From: a virus
DNA length: 22,828 nt
Reading direction: 5' to 3' (one strand)
IMG/VR virus record: IMGVR_UViG_3300037468_000006
Location: 1 to 22,828 of that record
Positions 1 to 6,898 of the stretch are shown piece after piece. Numbering within the stretch: the first letter of the stretch is position 1; each line of letters opens with the position of its first letter. The notes under the pieces were generated by a model, which was not told where the DNA came from, did not search any database, and was given only the letters and a program-made list of their open reading frames with translations. Both the position numbers and the translations under genes were made by a program.

Positions 1-1
1 C

Positions 2-124
2 AGATTGTGCAACCTGTTGCGAATCAGTAAAAAACAAGCGACAATTAAAACAACGGTTACCACCCAGCCGTTTAAAGTGGGTGAGTTGAATGGGGTCAAA
101 GATGAATCAAAAGGCAGTAATTGA
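2..124 (+). CDS. Possible 3' end of an upstream gene (portal position), frame uncertain
   Basis: In P22-like phages the gene before the scaffold is the portal, so its end is expected here. Frame 2 is open from the window edge to TGA 122-124 (ending GVKDESKGSN) and would overlap the scaffold start by 35 bases. Frame 1 is also coding-like at the edge (QIVQPVANQ) but stops at TAA 28-30. Frame 3 stops at TGA 87-89, directly before the scaffold ATG. Only one can be the true end. The sequence does not decide, and no domain can be recognised in so short a piece. The portal identity is inferred purely from position. Confidence 0.35.
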   Translation, partial: RLCNLLRISKKQATIKTTVTTQPFKVGELNGVKDESKGSN

Positions 125-935
125 AGACAATGATGTCGAGGTAGAACAAGAGGAAATCGAAATTAACGAACCCGTTGACGAGATTGAACCCGAAGATACC
201 GAAGAAGTTGTTGTCAGCATTGGTGAGGAAGCGCCACCTCCCGAAGAACATACTCCAGCGCCTGAATGGGTAAAAGAGTTGCGTAAGACGAACCGAGAAC
301 TGCAAAGGCAGAATCGTGAACTGCAAGCAAGGGTACAAGCCGCACCACCTGAGACCAAGCCAGTGGTGATTGGAAATAAGCCTAAGTTAGAAGATCACGA
401 CTATGACGCTGATGCATACGAGGAAGCATTGACCAGTTGGTTTGAGCGCAAGCGACAGGCCGATGAAATCAACGCCAAGCAAGAAGCTGAAGTTATGAAT
501 CAGCAAAAGGCATGGCAAGCTAAGTTGGATGGTTATGGTAAGGCGAAAGCTGAACTAAGAGTGAAGGACTTTGAGGATGCTGAAGAAGTTGCTCAACAAG
601 TTTTTTCTATCACCCAGCAAGGCGTTTTGCTGCAAGGTGCAGATAATCCTGCACTCGTTGTTTACGCACTCGGCAAGAACCCTGCAAAGGCTAAAGAGTT
701 GGCTGAAATCAAAGACCCCGTAAAGTTTGCCTTTGCGGTAGCAAAACTGGAGAAAGACTTGAAAGTTACAAACCGTAGGCAAGCACCCGCCCCTGAGCGT
801 ATCGTTACAGGAACTGGACGATCATCGGGTGCGGTTGACTCAACACTTGAACGGCTGAGAGAAGAAGCGGCACGTACTGGCAACATGACCAAGGTCATTC
901 AGTACAGGGCGCAGAAACGATCAGCATCCAAATAA
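90..935 (+). CDS. Phage scaffolding protein (P22 gp8-like)
   Basis: This is the internal scaffold that drives procapsid assembly of the coat protein and leaves before or during DNA packaging. It has 281 residues, close to P22 gp8 (about 300). The first 60 residues are very acidic, then a proline-rich spacer, a short helical segment (about 62-85), a charged helical body with the phrase DYDADAYEEAL near 108-118 that recurs in phage scaffolds, and a basic C-terminus ending near RAQKRSASK. A basic helical C-terminus is how P22 scaffold binds coat. The gene lies directly before the coat gene. Start 90 is preferred because GGTGA lies at 80-84, five bases upstream. An ATG at 102 (MNQKAV) is a reasonable alternative. 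The assignment rests on composition, position and recalled family resemblance. Confidence 0.85.
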   Translation: MGSKMNQKAVIEDNDVEVEQEEIEINEPVDEIEPEDTEEVVVSIGEEAPPPEEHTPAPEWVKELRKTNRELQRQNRELQARVQAAPPETKPVVIGNKPKLEDHDYDADAYEEALTSWFERKRQADEINAKQEAEVMNQQKAWQAKLDGYGKAKAELRVKDFEDAEEVAQQVFSITQQGVLLQGADNPALVVYALGKNPAKAKELAEIKDPVKFAFAVAKLEKDLKVTNRRQAPAPERIVTGTGRSSGAVDSTLERLREEAARTGNMTKVIQYRAQKRSASK

Positions 936-952
936 TTCATTAGGAGCTTATT

Positions 953-2239
953 ATGAGCAATAGTTTTTCAAAAGAAGAGCGCGTAGCGTTTGAGGACATC
1001 CTCGAAGGCTTTAACGATGCTTTGGTTTTATCCCGCAACGTGTCCATCTACAACACAGATGGCTCGATGATGGAACGCACCAACAACGTGATCTATCGTC
1101 CCCAGCCTTACATCGCACAATCGTACGATGGCATGGACCAGACTAACAACTTCACAGCTTACACACAGCTTTCAGTACCAGCGACACTCGGCTTTCAAAA
1201 GTCTGTGCCGTTCATTCTGGATGCTTTGGAATTGCGTGATGCGTTGCAAGAAGGTCGTTTGGGCGAAGCCGCCAAGCAAAAGTTGGCATCTGACATCAAC
1301 ATCGCAATCATGAACGTGGCTGCGGCTCAAGGCTCTTTGGTCGTGACCGTGAACACTGCCGCTGGTGACTATGACGATGTGGCCTTGTGCGACAGCATCA
1401 TGAACGAGCAGGGTGTACAAGCCTTTGATCGTTACTTGGCTTTGTCAAGCCGTGACTACAACGGCATCGCTGGCAATATTGCTGGTGGCGCTACTGGTGG
1501 TGGTGCATCACGCAGTTTCGCTGGCAATAAGTCCAACACCGCTTTCGAGCGTTCTTTCGTTGGTATGGTTGCAGGTTTTGAGACTTACAAATTGGACTAC
1601 GCCAACCGCCTCGCAGGTGCAACTGGTGCTGACCCAACAATGAGCACTCTGGCTGCCGCCAATAACTACTATGTTCCAGTGGCAACTTCCACCGCAGCAA
1701 CTGGTGAAACTCAGAACGTGGACAATCGTTTCCAAACGATTACCGTGTCTAGCACCACCAACTTGCCTGCTGGCTCAGCCATTGAAATCAGTGGAGTTGA
1801 GGCTGTCCATCACATCACTAAACAAGGTACTGGATTCTCCAAGACTTTCCGTGTGGTGCAAGTGGTCAATGCAACAACTTGCGTTATTACACCTCCTATC
1901 ATTTCTGCTCAAGGTGGAACTGATGCCGAGTTGCAATACCAAAACTGTATCGTGACTCCTAATGCATCAGCAACCATCAACCGCTTGAACACAGTGACTG
2001 CACCAGTTAACTGCTTCTGGCAAAAAGATGCGTTGGAGATTTTGCCTGGTCGTTACGCTGTCCCCTCTGATGCTGGTGTCGCAGTGATGCGTGCCTCTAC
2101 AGATCAGGGTATCGAGTTGGTCATGCAGAAGCAATACGATGTGAATACCATGAAGACCAAGTATCGTTTGGATACTTTGTTTGGCGTGGTCAATAAGCAG
2201 CCAGAAATGTCTGGTATTTTGTTATTCGGTCAGACCTAA
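953..2239 (+). CDS. Major capsid protein, P22 coat (gp5) family
   Basis: This is the shell protein of the capsid, with an HK97 fold carrying the P22-type inserted I-domain. It has 428 residues; P22 coat has 430. The N-terminus has the P22-like sequence of a helical arm followed by a segment around N42-N-V-I-Y-R matching SSNTIWMP in P22. The I-domain is recognisable from residue 256 (VDNRFQTITVSSTTNLPAG), which parallels VDNRFATVTLSATTGMKRG of P22, and continues through FRVVQVV and TCVITP. The C-terminus ends SGILLFGQT. A strong Shine-Dalgarno AGGAG lies at 942-946. It follows the scaffold by 17 bases, and a terminator sits after the next gene, as expected for a highly expressed late gene. Confidence 0.97.
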   Translation: MSNSFSKEERVAFEDILEGFNDALVLSRNVSIYNTDGSMMERTNNVIYRPQPYIAQSYDGMDQTNNFTAYTQLSVPATLGFQKSVPFILDALELRDALQEGRLGEAAKQKLASDINIAIMNVAAAQGSLVVTVNTAAGDYDDVALCDSIMNEQGVQAFDRYLALSSRDYNGIAGNIAGGATGGGASRSFAGNKSNTAFERSFVGMVAGFETYKLDYANRLAGATGADPTMSTLAAANNYYVPVATSTAATGETQNVDNRFQTITVSSTTNLPAGSAIEISGVEAVHHITKQGTGFSKTFRVVQVVNATTCVITPPIISAQGGTDAELQYQNCIVTPNASATINRLNTVTAPVNCFWQKDALEILPGRYAVPSDAGVAVMRASTDQGIELVMQKQYDVNTMKTKYRLDTLFGVVNKQPEMSGILLFGQT

Positions 2240-2251
2240 TAGGGGGCAACC

Positions 2252-2866
2252 ATGAGTTATCAAGTAATTTTTGCACAAGGCACAGCTACTGTTGCCGTAC
2301 CCGCAGGCGAGAAAATCGCTGTTCAAGCCTTTTCAACAGCACAAGTGTTTCAAGAAGTTGGGTTTCCCCAATTTCCTGAAGCCAATGATCTGTTGGCAAC
2401 GGTTGACAACACCACCTATGTTTCAGGCGCATTTACCAATGCCACTAACGTGATTATTCAAGCTGGTGCATCGGGTGCGTACTACTCTGTGGGTGTTTCA
2501 CCTGACATCAGCAACAATGGCAACTGGCAACCTCAAGGTGCGCCAGCCAACATTGCTGATGGCGGCTCAATGGCGGCAACTGCCGCTAATGTGCTAACTG
2601 GCATCATCACTGCAACGCCAACCGCATCACGCGATATTCAATTGCCAACAGGTACAAACCTTGACTTGGCAACTGAGTGGGCGATTGGTGATTCGTTTGA
2701 CTTCAGCGTCATTACTTTGGCGGCATATGCTTTGACCCTCACGGTCAATACAGATGTGACCATCGTGGGTTCTGCCGCAACTGCTGCTACGGCTGGTGCA
2801 TCTGCACGTTTCCGTTGCCGTAAGACTGCGGCTAACACATTTGTCGTCTATCGTATCGGTGGTTAA
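2252..2866 (+). CDS. Beta-rich virion protein, possible capsid decoration or head-fibre protein
   Basis: The product has 204 residues and no recognised domain name. It is rich in Ala, Thr, Val and Gly, with alternating hydrophobic residues typical of beta-sandwich surface proteins. It seems two-part: residues 1-95 (including YYSVGVSPDISNNGNW) and a second module from about 110 to the end that finishes FRCRKTAANTFVVYRIGG. A similar ending (FRMRFYQSTNSWYRIA) closes the protein encoded at 3886-4341, which suggests a shared C-terminal fold. The position directly behind the coat gene and before a strong terminator implies high expression and a capsid-surface role. This is inference from composition and position. 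AGGGGG at 2241-2246 is the likely ribosome site. Confidence 0.75.
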   Translation: MSYQVIFAQGTATVAVPAGEKIAVQAFSTAQVFQEVGFPQFPEANDLLATVDNTTYVSGAFTNATNVIIQAGASGAYYSVGVSPDISNNGNWQPQGAPANIADGGSMAATAANVLTGIITATPTASRDIQLPTGTNLDLATEWAIGDSFDFSVITLAAYALTLTVNTDVTIVGSAATAATAGASARFRCRKTAANTFVVYRIGG

Positions 2867-2869
2867 ACC

Positions 2870-2901
2870 AAAACAGGCCAGCAGAGATGTTGGCCTGTTT
2901 T
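2870..2901 (+). terminator. Intrinsic terminator after the coat/decoration genes
   Basis: A perfect 11-bp stem, AAAACAGGCCA paired with TGGCCTGTTTT, encloses a 10-base loop (2881-2890), and the right arm ends in TTTT. It starts three bases after the stop codon at 2866, and the next gene begins at 2916. Because downstream virion genes have no obvious own promoter, it probably reduces rather than abolishes read-through, giving more coat transcript than hub or ejection transcript. The A-run on the left arm would also allow function on the other strand. Confidence 0.85.
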
Positions 2902-2915
2902 ACATGGAGCATAAA

Positions 2916-3080
2916 ATGCCAATGAAAAAAGGTTACTCAGACAAGACCATTTCCAAGAATATCAAAATGGAAATGAAATCAGGCAAGCCCCAAAAGCAAG
3001 CCGTTGCAATGGCACTTGGCATGGCTACTAAGTCGGCAAAAGCCGCAGGCAAGCCTAGCAAAGCACCAATGAAAAAATGA
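2916..3080 (+). CDS. Small lysine-rich phage protein
   Basis: The product has 54 residues, about a quarter of them lysine (14 K) and only two acidic, ending AAGKPSKAPMKK. The core (KTISKNIKMEMKSGKPQKQA, about 10-29, then AVAMALGMATKSAK) has the look of small basic proteins that recur in aquatic tailed phages. No function is known to me. The start at 2916 is chosen because GGAG at 2906-2909 gives six-base spacing; ATG 2904 in the same frame overlaps that ribosome site. The stop overlaps the next start (ATGA at 3077-3080), so translation is probably coupled. A nucleic-acid or charge-neutralising role is possible but unproven. Confidence 0.8.
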   Translation: MPMKKGYSDKTISKNIKMEMKSGKPQKQAVAMALGMATKSAKAAGKPSKAPMKK

Positions 3081-3421
3081 TTAAGTCAGCCGCAATCGTT
3101 AAGACCAAGACTCTCGCCCCGTGGCGGGAGTTAAGGTTGCAAAAGCGCAAGCTGAAAAAAGCTAATGCCGCAGAGCGCAAAGCAATAAAGCAGATTCGCC
3201 CATCGCCCATCGGTTCACAGATTATTCAAATGCCTGAAGTGCCTGATGTGGTTGAGCAGATTGAAGTTGTTGAGGCTGATTTGGACAGCCCACCAACCCG
3301 TGAGGAAATGCTACAACAGGCTGAAGCCATTGGCATGAAGGTTGACAAACGCTGGTCAGATGCGACACTTCTGAAACACATTGAGGAATCAGCATGGGCT
3401 ACACAAAACGACAATTCATAA
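3077..3421 (+). CDS. Basic-N-terminus protein with C-terminal HeH/LEM-like helical motif
   Basis: The product has 114 residues. The first 45 are strongly basic (WRELRLQKRKLKKANAAERK). A Pro/Val/acidic linker spans about 45-72. The C-terminal segment 74-105 (TREEMLQQAEAIGMKVDKRW then SDATLLKHIEE) has the helix-extended-helix pattern with GMKVDKRWS between two helices, seen in HeH/LEM-like and SAP-like mini-domains often found at the ends of phage structural proteins. Such folds can bind nucleic acid, but no activity can be assigned. It is coupled to the previous gene by an ATGA overlap, and its last 28 bases overlap the gp4-like gene. It may be a head-tail accessory protein. Confidence 0.75.
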   Translation: MIKSAAIVKTKTLAPWRELRLQKRKLKKANAAERKAIKQIRPSPIGSQIIQMPEVPDVVEQIEVVEADLDSPPTREEMLQQAEAIGMKVDKRWSDATLLKHIEESAWATQNDNS

Positions 3422-3876
3422 GTGCATCTTTTGAGGAAATCGGACTTGCATCTTATGTGTTTGATTTACAGCCAGAGCAACTTCAATCTGCCTTGCGTCG
3501 ATTAGATGCAATGATGGCAGACTGGAACGCCAAGGGCATCCGCTTGGGCTACCCTTTGCCATCCAGCCCACAGGACAGCGATCTTGATGAGGAAACATTC
3601 GTGCCTGACTCGGCTTACGAGGCCATTATTTGCAGTTTAGCCATTAGACTTGCTCCGAGTTATGGCAAGCAAGTAATGATTGAGACCAAGGCAACAGCAA
3701 AGCAGGGTTACGATATTCTGTTGCAAAGAGCCACATTCCCGCTTGAACAGCAACTTCCTGCAACAATGCCATCTGGTGCTGGCAACAAACCTTGGCGCGT
3801 CTACGATAATCCATTTGTCAGACCACCATATTTTCCAGTGGATGCTGGGCCAGATGGCCCTATCCAATATAACTAA
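3394..3876 (+). CDS. Tail accessory/head-completion protein, P22 gp4-like
   Basis: In P22, gp4 forms the ring below the portal to which gp10 and tailspikes attach. This protein has 160 residues (P22 gp4 has 166). Shared features are visible along the length: a helical N-terminus ending in a LRRLDAMMADWNAKGIRLGY segment (about 34-53) matching DLEAMMAEWYQDGIITGY of P22, an alpha-helical middle (YEAIICSLAIRLAPSYG) matching the P22 LACRIAPDYA stretch, and a MPSGAGN motif near 126-132 matching MPTGSGN. The start has GAGGAA at 3383-3388. Its 5' end overlaps the previous gene by 28 bases. Confidence 0.93.
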   Translation: MGYTKRQFISASFEEIGLASYVFDLQPEQLQSALRRLDAMMADWNAKGIRLGYPLPSSPQDSDLDEETFVPDSAYEAIICSLAIRLAPSYGKQVMIETKATAKQGYDILLQRATFPLEQQLPATMPSGAGNKPWRVYDNPFVRPPYFPVDAGPDGPIQYN

Positions 3877-3885
3877 AGGACAGTC

Positions 3886-4341
3886 ATGCCACAAATCAAT
3901 CAGTTACCGTTTTTAAATACGATTTCAACTGGAGATCAGTTACCCGTTTATTCGCCCAATAATGGGGATGCAAGACGGATGTCCATTGGCAATTTGTTGA
4001 CGTTTTTCCAACAAAGTTTTGCATCGCCAACTGTAGCGACAAATCTTTTCACTCCTGGCACTGGTTTCAACATTGCAGTCCCAACCCCTGTTGCACAACA
4101 GCAATGGATGATTATTCAACCTGCTGCGACACTAGCAACAGGCACAGTTACTTTGCCATTGAATACACAAACGCCTGATGGTACTGAGGTGTTGATTACC
4201 ACCACTCAGCAGATCACAGCATTCACACTGGCACTTAATGGTGCAGCCAATGGTTATGGCGCACCCTCTACACTTGCAGCGCAGGACTTCTTCCGTATGC
4301 GCTTCTATCAGTCCACAAACTCTTGGTATCGGATTGCATAA
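3886..4341 (+). CDS. Beta-rich small virion protein of unknown role
   Basis: The product has 151 residues. The N-terminus (INQLPFLNTISTGDQLPVYS) resembles the adaptor-like starts of phage surface proteins that list stage-setting phrases such as GDQLPV and RRMSIGNLL. The rest is beta-rich, with TGTVTLPLNTQTPDGTEVLI near 91-110 and the ending FRMRFYQSTNSWYRIA. This ending resembles that of the protein at 2252-2866, so the two may share a trimeric beta fold found in head fibres or decoration proteins. AAGGA at 3876-3880 is the ribosome site. It sits between the gp4-like gene and a lysine-rich gene cluster. The function is inferred only. Confidence 0.75.
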   Translation: MPQINQLPFLNTISTGDQLPVYSPNNGDARRMSIGNLLTFFQQSFASPTVATNLFTPGTGFNIAVPTPVAQQQWMIIQPAATLATGTVTLPLNTQTPDGTEVLITTTQQITAFTLALNGAANGYGAPSTLAAQDFFRMRFYQSTNSWYRIA

Positions 4342-4526
4342 TGGCTACCAAGCCTAAGTCATCTGTCAATGAGGCTGGCAACTACACAAAGCCAACCATG
4401 CGTAAGCGTCTTTTTGAGGAAATCAAAGGTTCTGCTGTGCAAGGGACTGCGGCTGGTGAATGGTCTGCTCGAAAAGCACAACTGTTGGCAAAGAAATACA
4501 AAGAAAAAGGTGGCGGTTATAAATGA
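4341..4526 (+). CDS. Small lysine/arginine-rich phage protein
   Basis: The product has 61 residues, 14 of them K or R. The order EAGNYTKPTMRKRLFEEIK then GEWSARKAQLLAKKYKEKGG is a pattern I recall from small proteins scattered through aquatic phage genomes. No function is known to me. The start at 4341 forms a one-base stop/start overlap (TAATG) with the previous gene; an upstream ATG at 4323 would run into that gene. It ends in an ATGA overlap with the next gene. It belongs to a coupled trio of basic proteins (4341-5031). Confidence 0.8.
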   Translation: MATKPKSSVNEAGNYTKPTMRKRLFEEIKGSAVQGTAAGEWSARKAQLLAKKYKEKGGGYK

Positions 4527-4756
4527 AAGCCACACAAAAAAGTCTCAAAGATTGGTCAAACCAAAATTGGCGTACCAAGTCGGGAAAGCCATCGTCTGAA
4601 ACAGGCGAGAGGTATCTGCCTGAGAAAGCGATTAAGGCACTGACAGCGGCTGAATATGCGGCAACCACACGGGCAAAGCGTGAGGCTACAAAAGCAGGAA
4701 AGCAATTTGCCAAACAGCCTAAAAAGATTGCTGAAAAGATTAAGGGTTTCAGATGA
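4523..4756 (+). CDS. Small basic phage protein (KSLKDW / RYLPEKAIKAL type)
   Basis: The product has 77 residues and is lysine-rich with an alternating Thr/Ser pattern. The N-terminal half reads SLKDWSNQNWRTKSGKPSS then TGERYLPEKAIKALTAAEYA, and the C-terminal half is a basic helix (TRAKREATKAGKQFAKQPKK) ending KIKGFR. I recognise this as a recurrent family of unknown function in tailed phages. The WRTKSGKPS segment suggests a compact conserved fold rather than a disordered tail. It is coupled to both neighbours by ATGA overlaps. Its role could be virion-internal or DNA-binding, but nothing in the sequence proves either. Confidence 0.8.
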   Translation: MKATQKSLKDWSNQNWRTKSGKPSSETGERYLPEKAIKALTAAEYAATTRAKREATKAGKQFAKQPKKIAEKIKGFR

Positions 4757-5031
4757 AAGACCCAAGACTAACTCGTGCTGGCGTTGAGGGTTTCAATAAA
4801 CCCAAGCGCACTCCAAGCCACCCAACTAAAAGCCATGTCGTTGTGGCAAAAGCTGGCGATGAAGTAAAGTTGATTCGTTTTGGTCAACAGGGAGTATCTG
4901 GTTCACCAAAGCGTGAAGGTGAATCCAAGGCAGACAAAGCAAGACGTGAATCATTCAAGTCGCGCCATTCTGAAAATATTGCCAAGGGCAAAATGAGTGC
5001 AGCATATTGGGCTGATAAGGTGAAGTGGTAA
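4753..5031 (+). CDS. Small basic phage protein (DPRLTRAGVEGFNKPKRTP type)
   Basis: The product has 92 residues. Segments DPRLTRAGVEGFNKPKRTP (3-21), HVVVAKAGDEVKLIRFGQQG (28-47) and the C-terminal ENIAKGKMSAAYWADKVKW look highly constrained. The family is familiar to me from aquatic and marine phage genomes, where it often stands beside the type encoded just upstream, but I know no function. The central part looks like two beta-strands, the C-terminal half like a basic helix. ATGA overlap precedes it and the TAATG overlap follows, joining it to the tail-hub gene, so it is translated together with virion proteins. Confidence 0.8.
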   Translation: MKDPRLTRAGVEGFNKPKRTPSHPTKSHVVVAKAGDEVKLIRFGQQGVSGSPKREGESKADKARRESFKSRHSENIAKGKMSAAYWADKVKW

Positions 5032-6476
5032 TGCAAATACCTATCTTGAACGGTATATATACCGACAACACACCTGAACTGCGTACAGCATACCCAGTGA
5101 ATCTTGTACCAGTACCAAAACAGTCAGGCATCAGTAATGGTTTTTTGCGACCAGGCGATGGGATTGTGGCAAACGGTACAGGGCCAGGCATTGACCGAGG
5201 CGGCATCAACTGGCAAGGCAACCTGTATCGAGTGATGGGTACAAAGTTGGTTGAAATCGACAGCGCAGGCACAGTGACTGTGTTGGGTGATGTGGGTGGG
5301 CCAACAGATCAACTGGTGACTTTTGATTACAGCTTTGATGTGCTGGCGATTGCCTCTGGTGGTCGCTTGTATTATTGGATACCAGTAAACACAACAGCAA
5401 CATTGGTATGGAATCCGACTGCCCCAATTCTGAGACAAGTCACTGACCCTGACCTTGGTGTCGTGCTTGATGTGGCATGGGTTGATGGGTATTTCATGAC
5501 CACTGATGGCGCAAATTTGGTTATCACAGAGTTGACAGACCCAATGCAAGTCAATCCGTTTAAATACGGAAGTTCAGAAGTTGACCCAGACCCTGTGGTG
5601 GCATTGATTAAGCTACGAAACGAGGTTTATGCCCTTAATAGCAACACTATTGAGGTGTTCGACAATGTGGGTGGTGAGTTATTTCCATTCGCACGAATTG
5701 ATGGCGCACAAGTTCAAAAGGGCGTACTTGGCACACAGGCTTGCTGCATTTTCATTGATCGAATTGCTTTTTTGGGCGGTGGTCGAAACGAAGCGCCATC
5801 CATTTATGTTGGTGCAGCCGCAACAACTCAGAAACTAAGCACTCAGGAAATCGACAATCTATTGCTTCAATATACTGAAGCGCAGTTATCCTTGGTCAAG
5901 TTGGAAGCGAGAAATGATAAGAGTCATCAACACCTTTATGTGCATTTGCCTGATCGCACCATAGTTTATGACGCATCCGCATCTGAGGCATTACAAACTC
6001 CTGTCTGGTTCACGCTGACCACAACCATTGCTGGATTTGCACAATACCGAGCGAGAAACTTGGTTTGGATATACGACAGATGGATGGTGGGTGACCCGCA
6101 ATCCACCAATATCGGTTACTTGGTGCAAGACACAGGTCACCATTGGAGTCAACAGGTGCGTTGGGAGTTTGGCACATTGATTGTTTATAACGAGAGTAAT
6201 GGGGCAATTTTTAACGAGATGGAGCTGGTCAGCTTGACGGGTAGCATTGCATTGGGCAAAAACCCGAAAATCAGCACAAGTTACTCTTTGGATGGGCAGG
6301 CTTATTCACAGGAAAAGTATATCTCTGTTGGCACGATTGGCAACCGCCAAAAGCGTTTGGCTTGGTTTCAGCAAGGTCACATGAGGAACTGGCGCATCCA
6401 GCGTTTTCGTGGTGATAGTGATGCCCATGTGTCTTATGTGCGCTTAGAGGCACAGATTGAAGCATTGGCGTACTGA
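5031..6476 (+). CDS. Packaged DNA stabilisation / tail hub protein, P22 gp10-like
   Basis: P22 gp10 forms the beta-propeller hub ring below gp4 and helps close the head after packaging. This protein has 481 residues (P22 gp10 has 472). Matches spread over the whole length: PILNGIYTDNTPELRTAYPV with PVNLVPVPK at the start (P22 has PVNMLATPK), VAWVDGYFMTTDGAN near 150, the NTIEVF segment near 212 (P22 STIEYF), QVQKGVLGTQACC (P22 MVQKGIAGTYCK), APSIYVGAA, and HLYVHLPDRTIVYDASAS (P22 HLPRHVLVYDASSS). ATG 5031 forms a TAATG overlap with the preceding gene; the GTG at 5025 is less likely. Confidence 0.95.
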   Translation: MQIPILNGIYTDNTPELRTAYPVNLVPVPKQSGISNGFLRPGDGIVANGTGPGIDRGGINWQGNLYRVMGTKLVEIDSAGTVTVLGDVGGPTDQLVTFDYSFDVLAIASGGRLYYWIPVNTTATLVWNPTAPILRQVTDPDLGVVLDVAWVDGYFMTTDGANLVITELTDPMQVNPFKYGSSEVDPDPVVALIKLRNEVYALNSNTIEVFDNVGGELFPFARIDGAQVQKGVLGTQACCIFIDRIAFLGGGRNEAPSIYVGAAATTQKLSTQEIDNLLLQYTEAQLSLVKLEARNDKSHQHLYVHLPDRTIVYDASASEALQTPVWFTLTTTIAGFAQYRARNLVWIYDRWMVGDPQSTNIGYLVQDTGHHWSQQVRWEFGTLIVYNESNGAIFNEMELVSLTGSIALGKNPKISTSYSLDGQAYSQEKYISVGTIGNRQKRLAWFQQGHMRNWRIQRFRGDSDAHVSYVRLEAQIEALAY

Positions 6477-6898
6477 TGGCAACCGCACCCGTTTCCCGCA
6501 GACTTAACCTGACCCGTGACCAGCTTGCGGAGTTCCTGACCGACCAACAACAGATCAGACAGTTCGAGTTGCTGTTTTCCACTGTTGACCAACTGCAAGT
6601 AATTGTCGGGACTGACTTTGAATATCAGGCAGACACGGCAGCGGCAACAGCAAACGAGGCATTAGCACAATTAAGTGCCTTGGCGCAAGATACCGCAGTA
6701 GATGATGCTGTGCTGAATGCCAAGGTGCAACAGGCATTGGATGCTATTCCAAGATTGGCTCAAGCATTAGATTTGCTTGCCGTTGCCCCTGTGCGTAATA
6801 ATATCGAACTGGAGCATGATGTAAATGGCATCTTGCCGTATGCAAACCAAACCCCACGGGTGCGATCTAATCAGGTGCTGACATGGCTTTCGATGTAA
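6476..6898 (+). CDS. Virion protein of unknown role in the tail-needle (gp26) position
   Basis: The product has 140 residues. Residues 9-38 form a helical head (LNLTRDQLAEFLTDQQQIRQ then FELLFSTV) of a type I recall at the start of small phage structural proteins. Residues 50-102 are an Ala/Gln/Leu-rich helical stretch (TAAATANEALAQLSALAQ, VLNAKVQQALDAIPRLAQAL). The C-terminus is a short extended segment (GILPYANQTPRVRSNQVLTW). P22 places its trimeric coiled-coil tail needle here, directly after gp10. The helical middle would fit a short needle or plug, but there is no convincing sequence match to gp26. The start overlaps the previous stop by one base (TGATG). Confidence 0.75.
   Translation: MATAPVSRRLNLTRDQLAEFLTDQQQIRQFELLFSTVDQLQVIVGTDFEYQADTAAATANEALAQLSALAQDTAVDDAVLNAKVQQALDAIPRLAQALDLLAVAPVRNNIELEHDVNGILPYANQTPRVRSNQVLTWLSM

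Noticed and set aside
5124-5549. Long open frames on the opposite strand of the gp10-like gene
   Set aside because: They lie wholly inside a gene with clear family matches, have no ribosome sites, and read as low-complexity His/Cys/Ser-rich translations typical of shadow frames.
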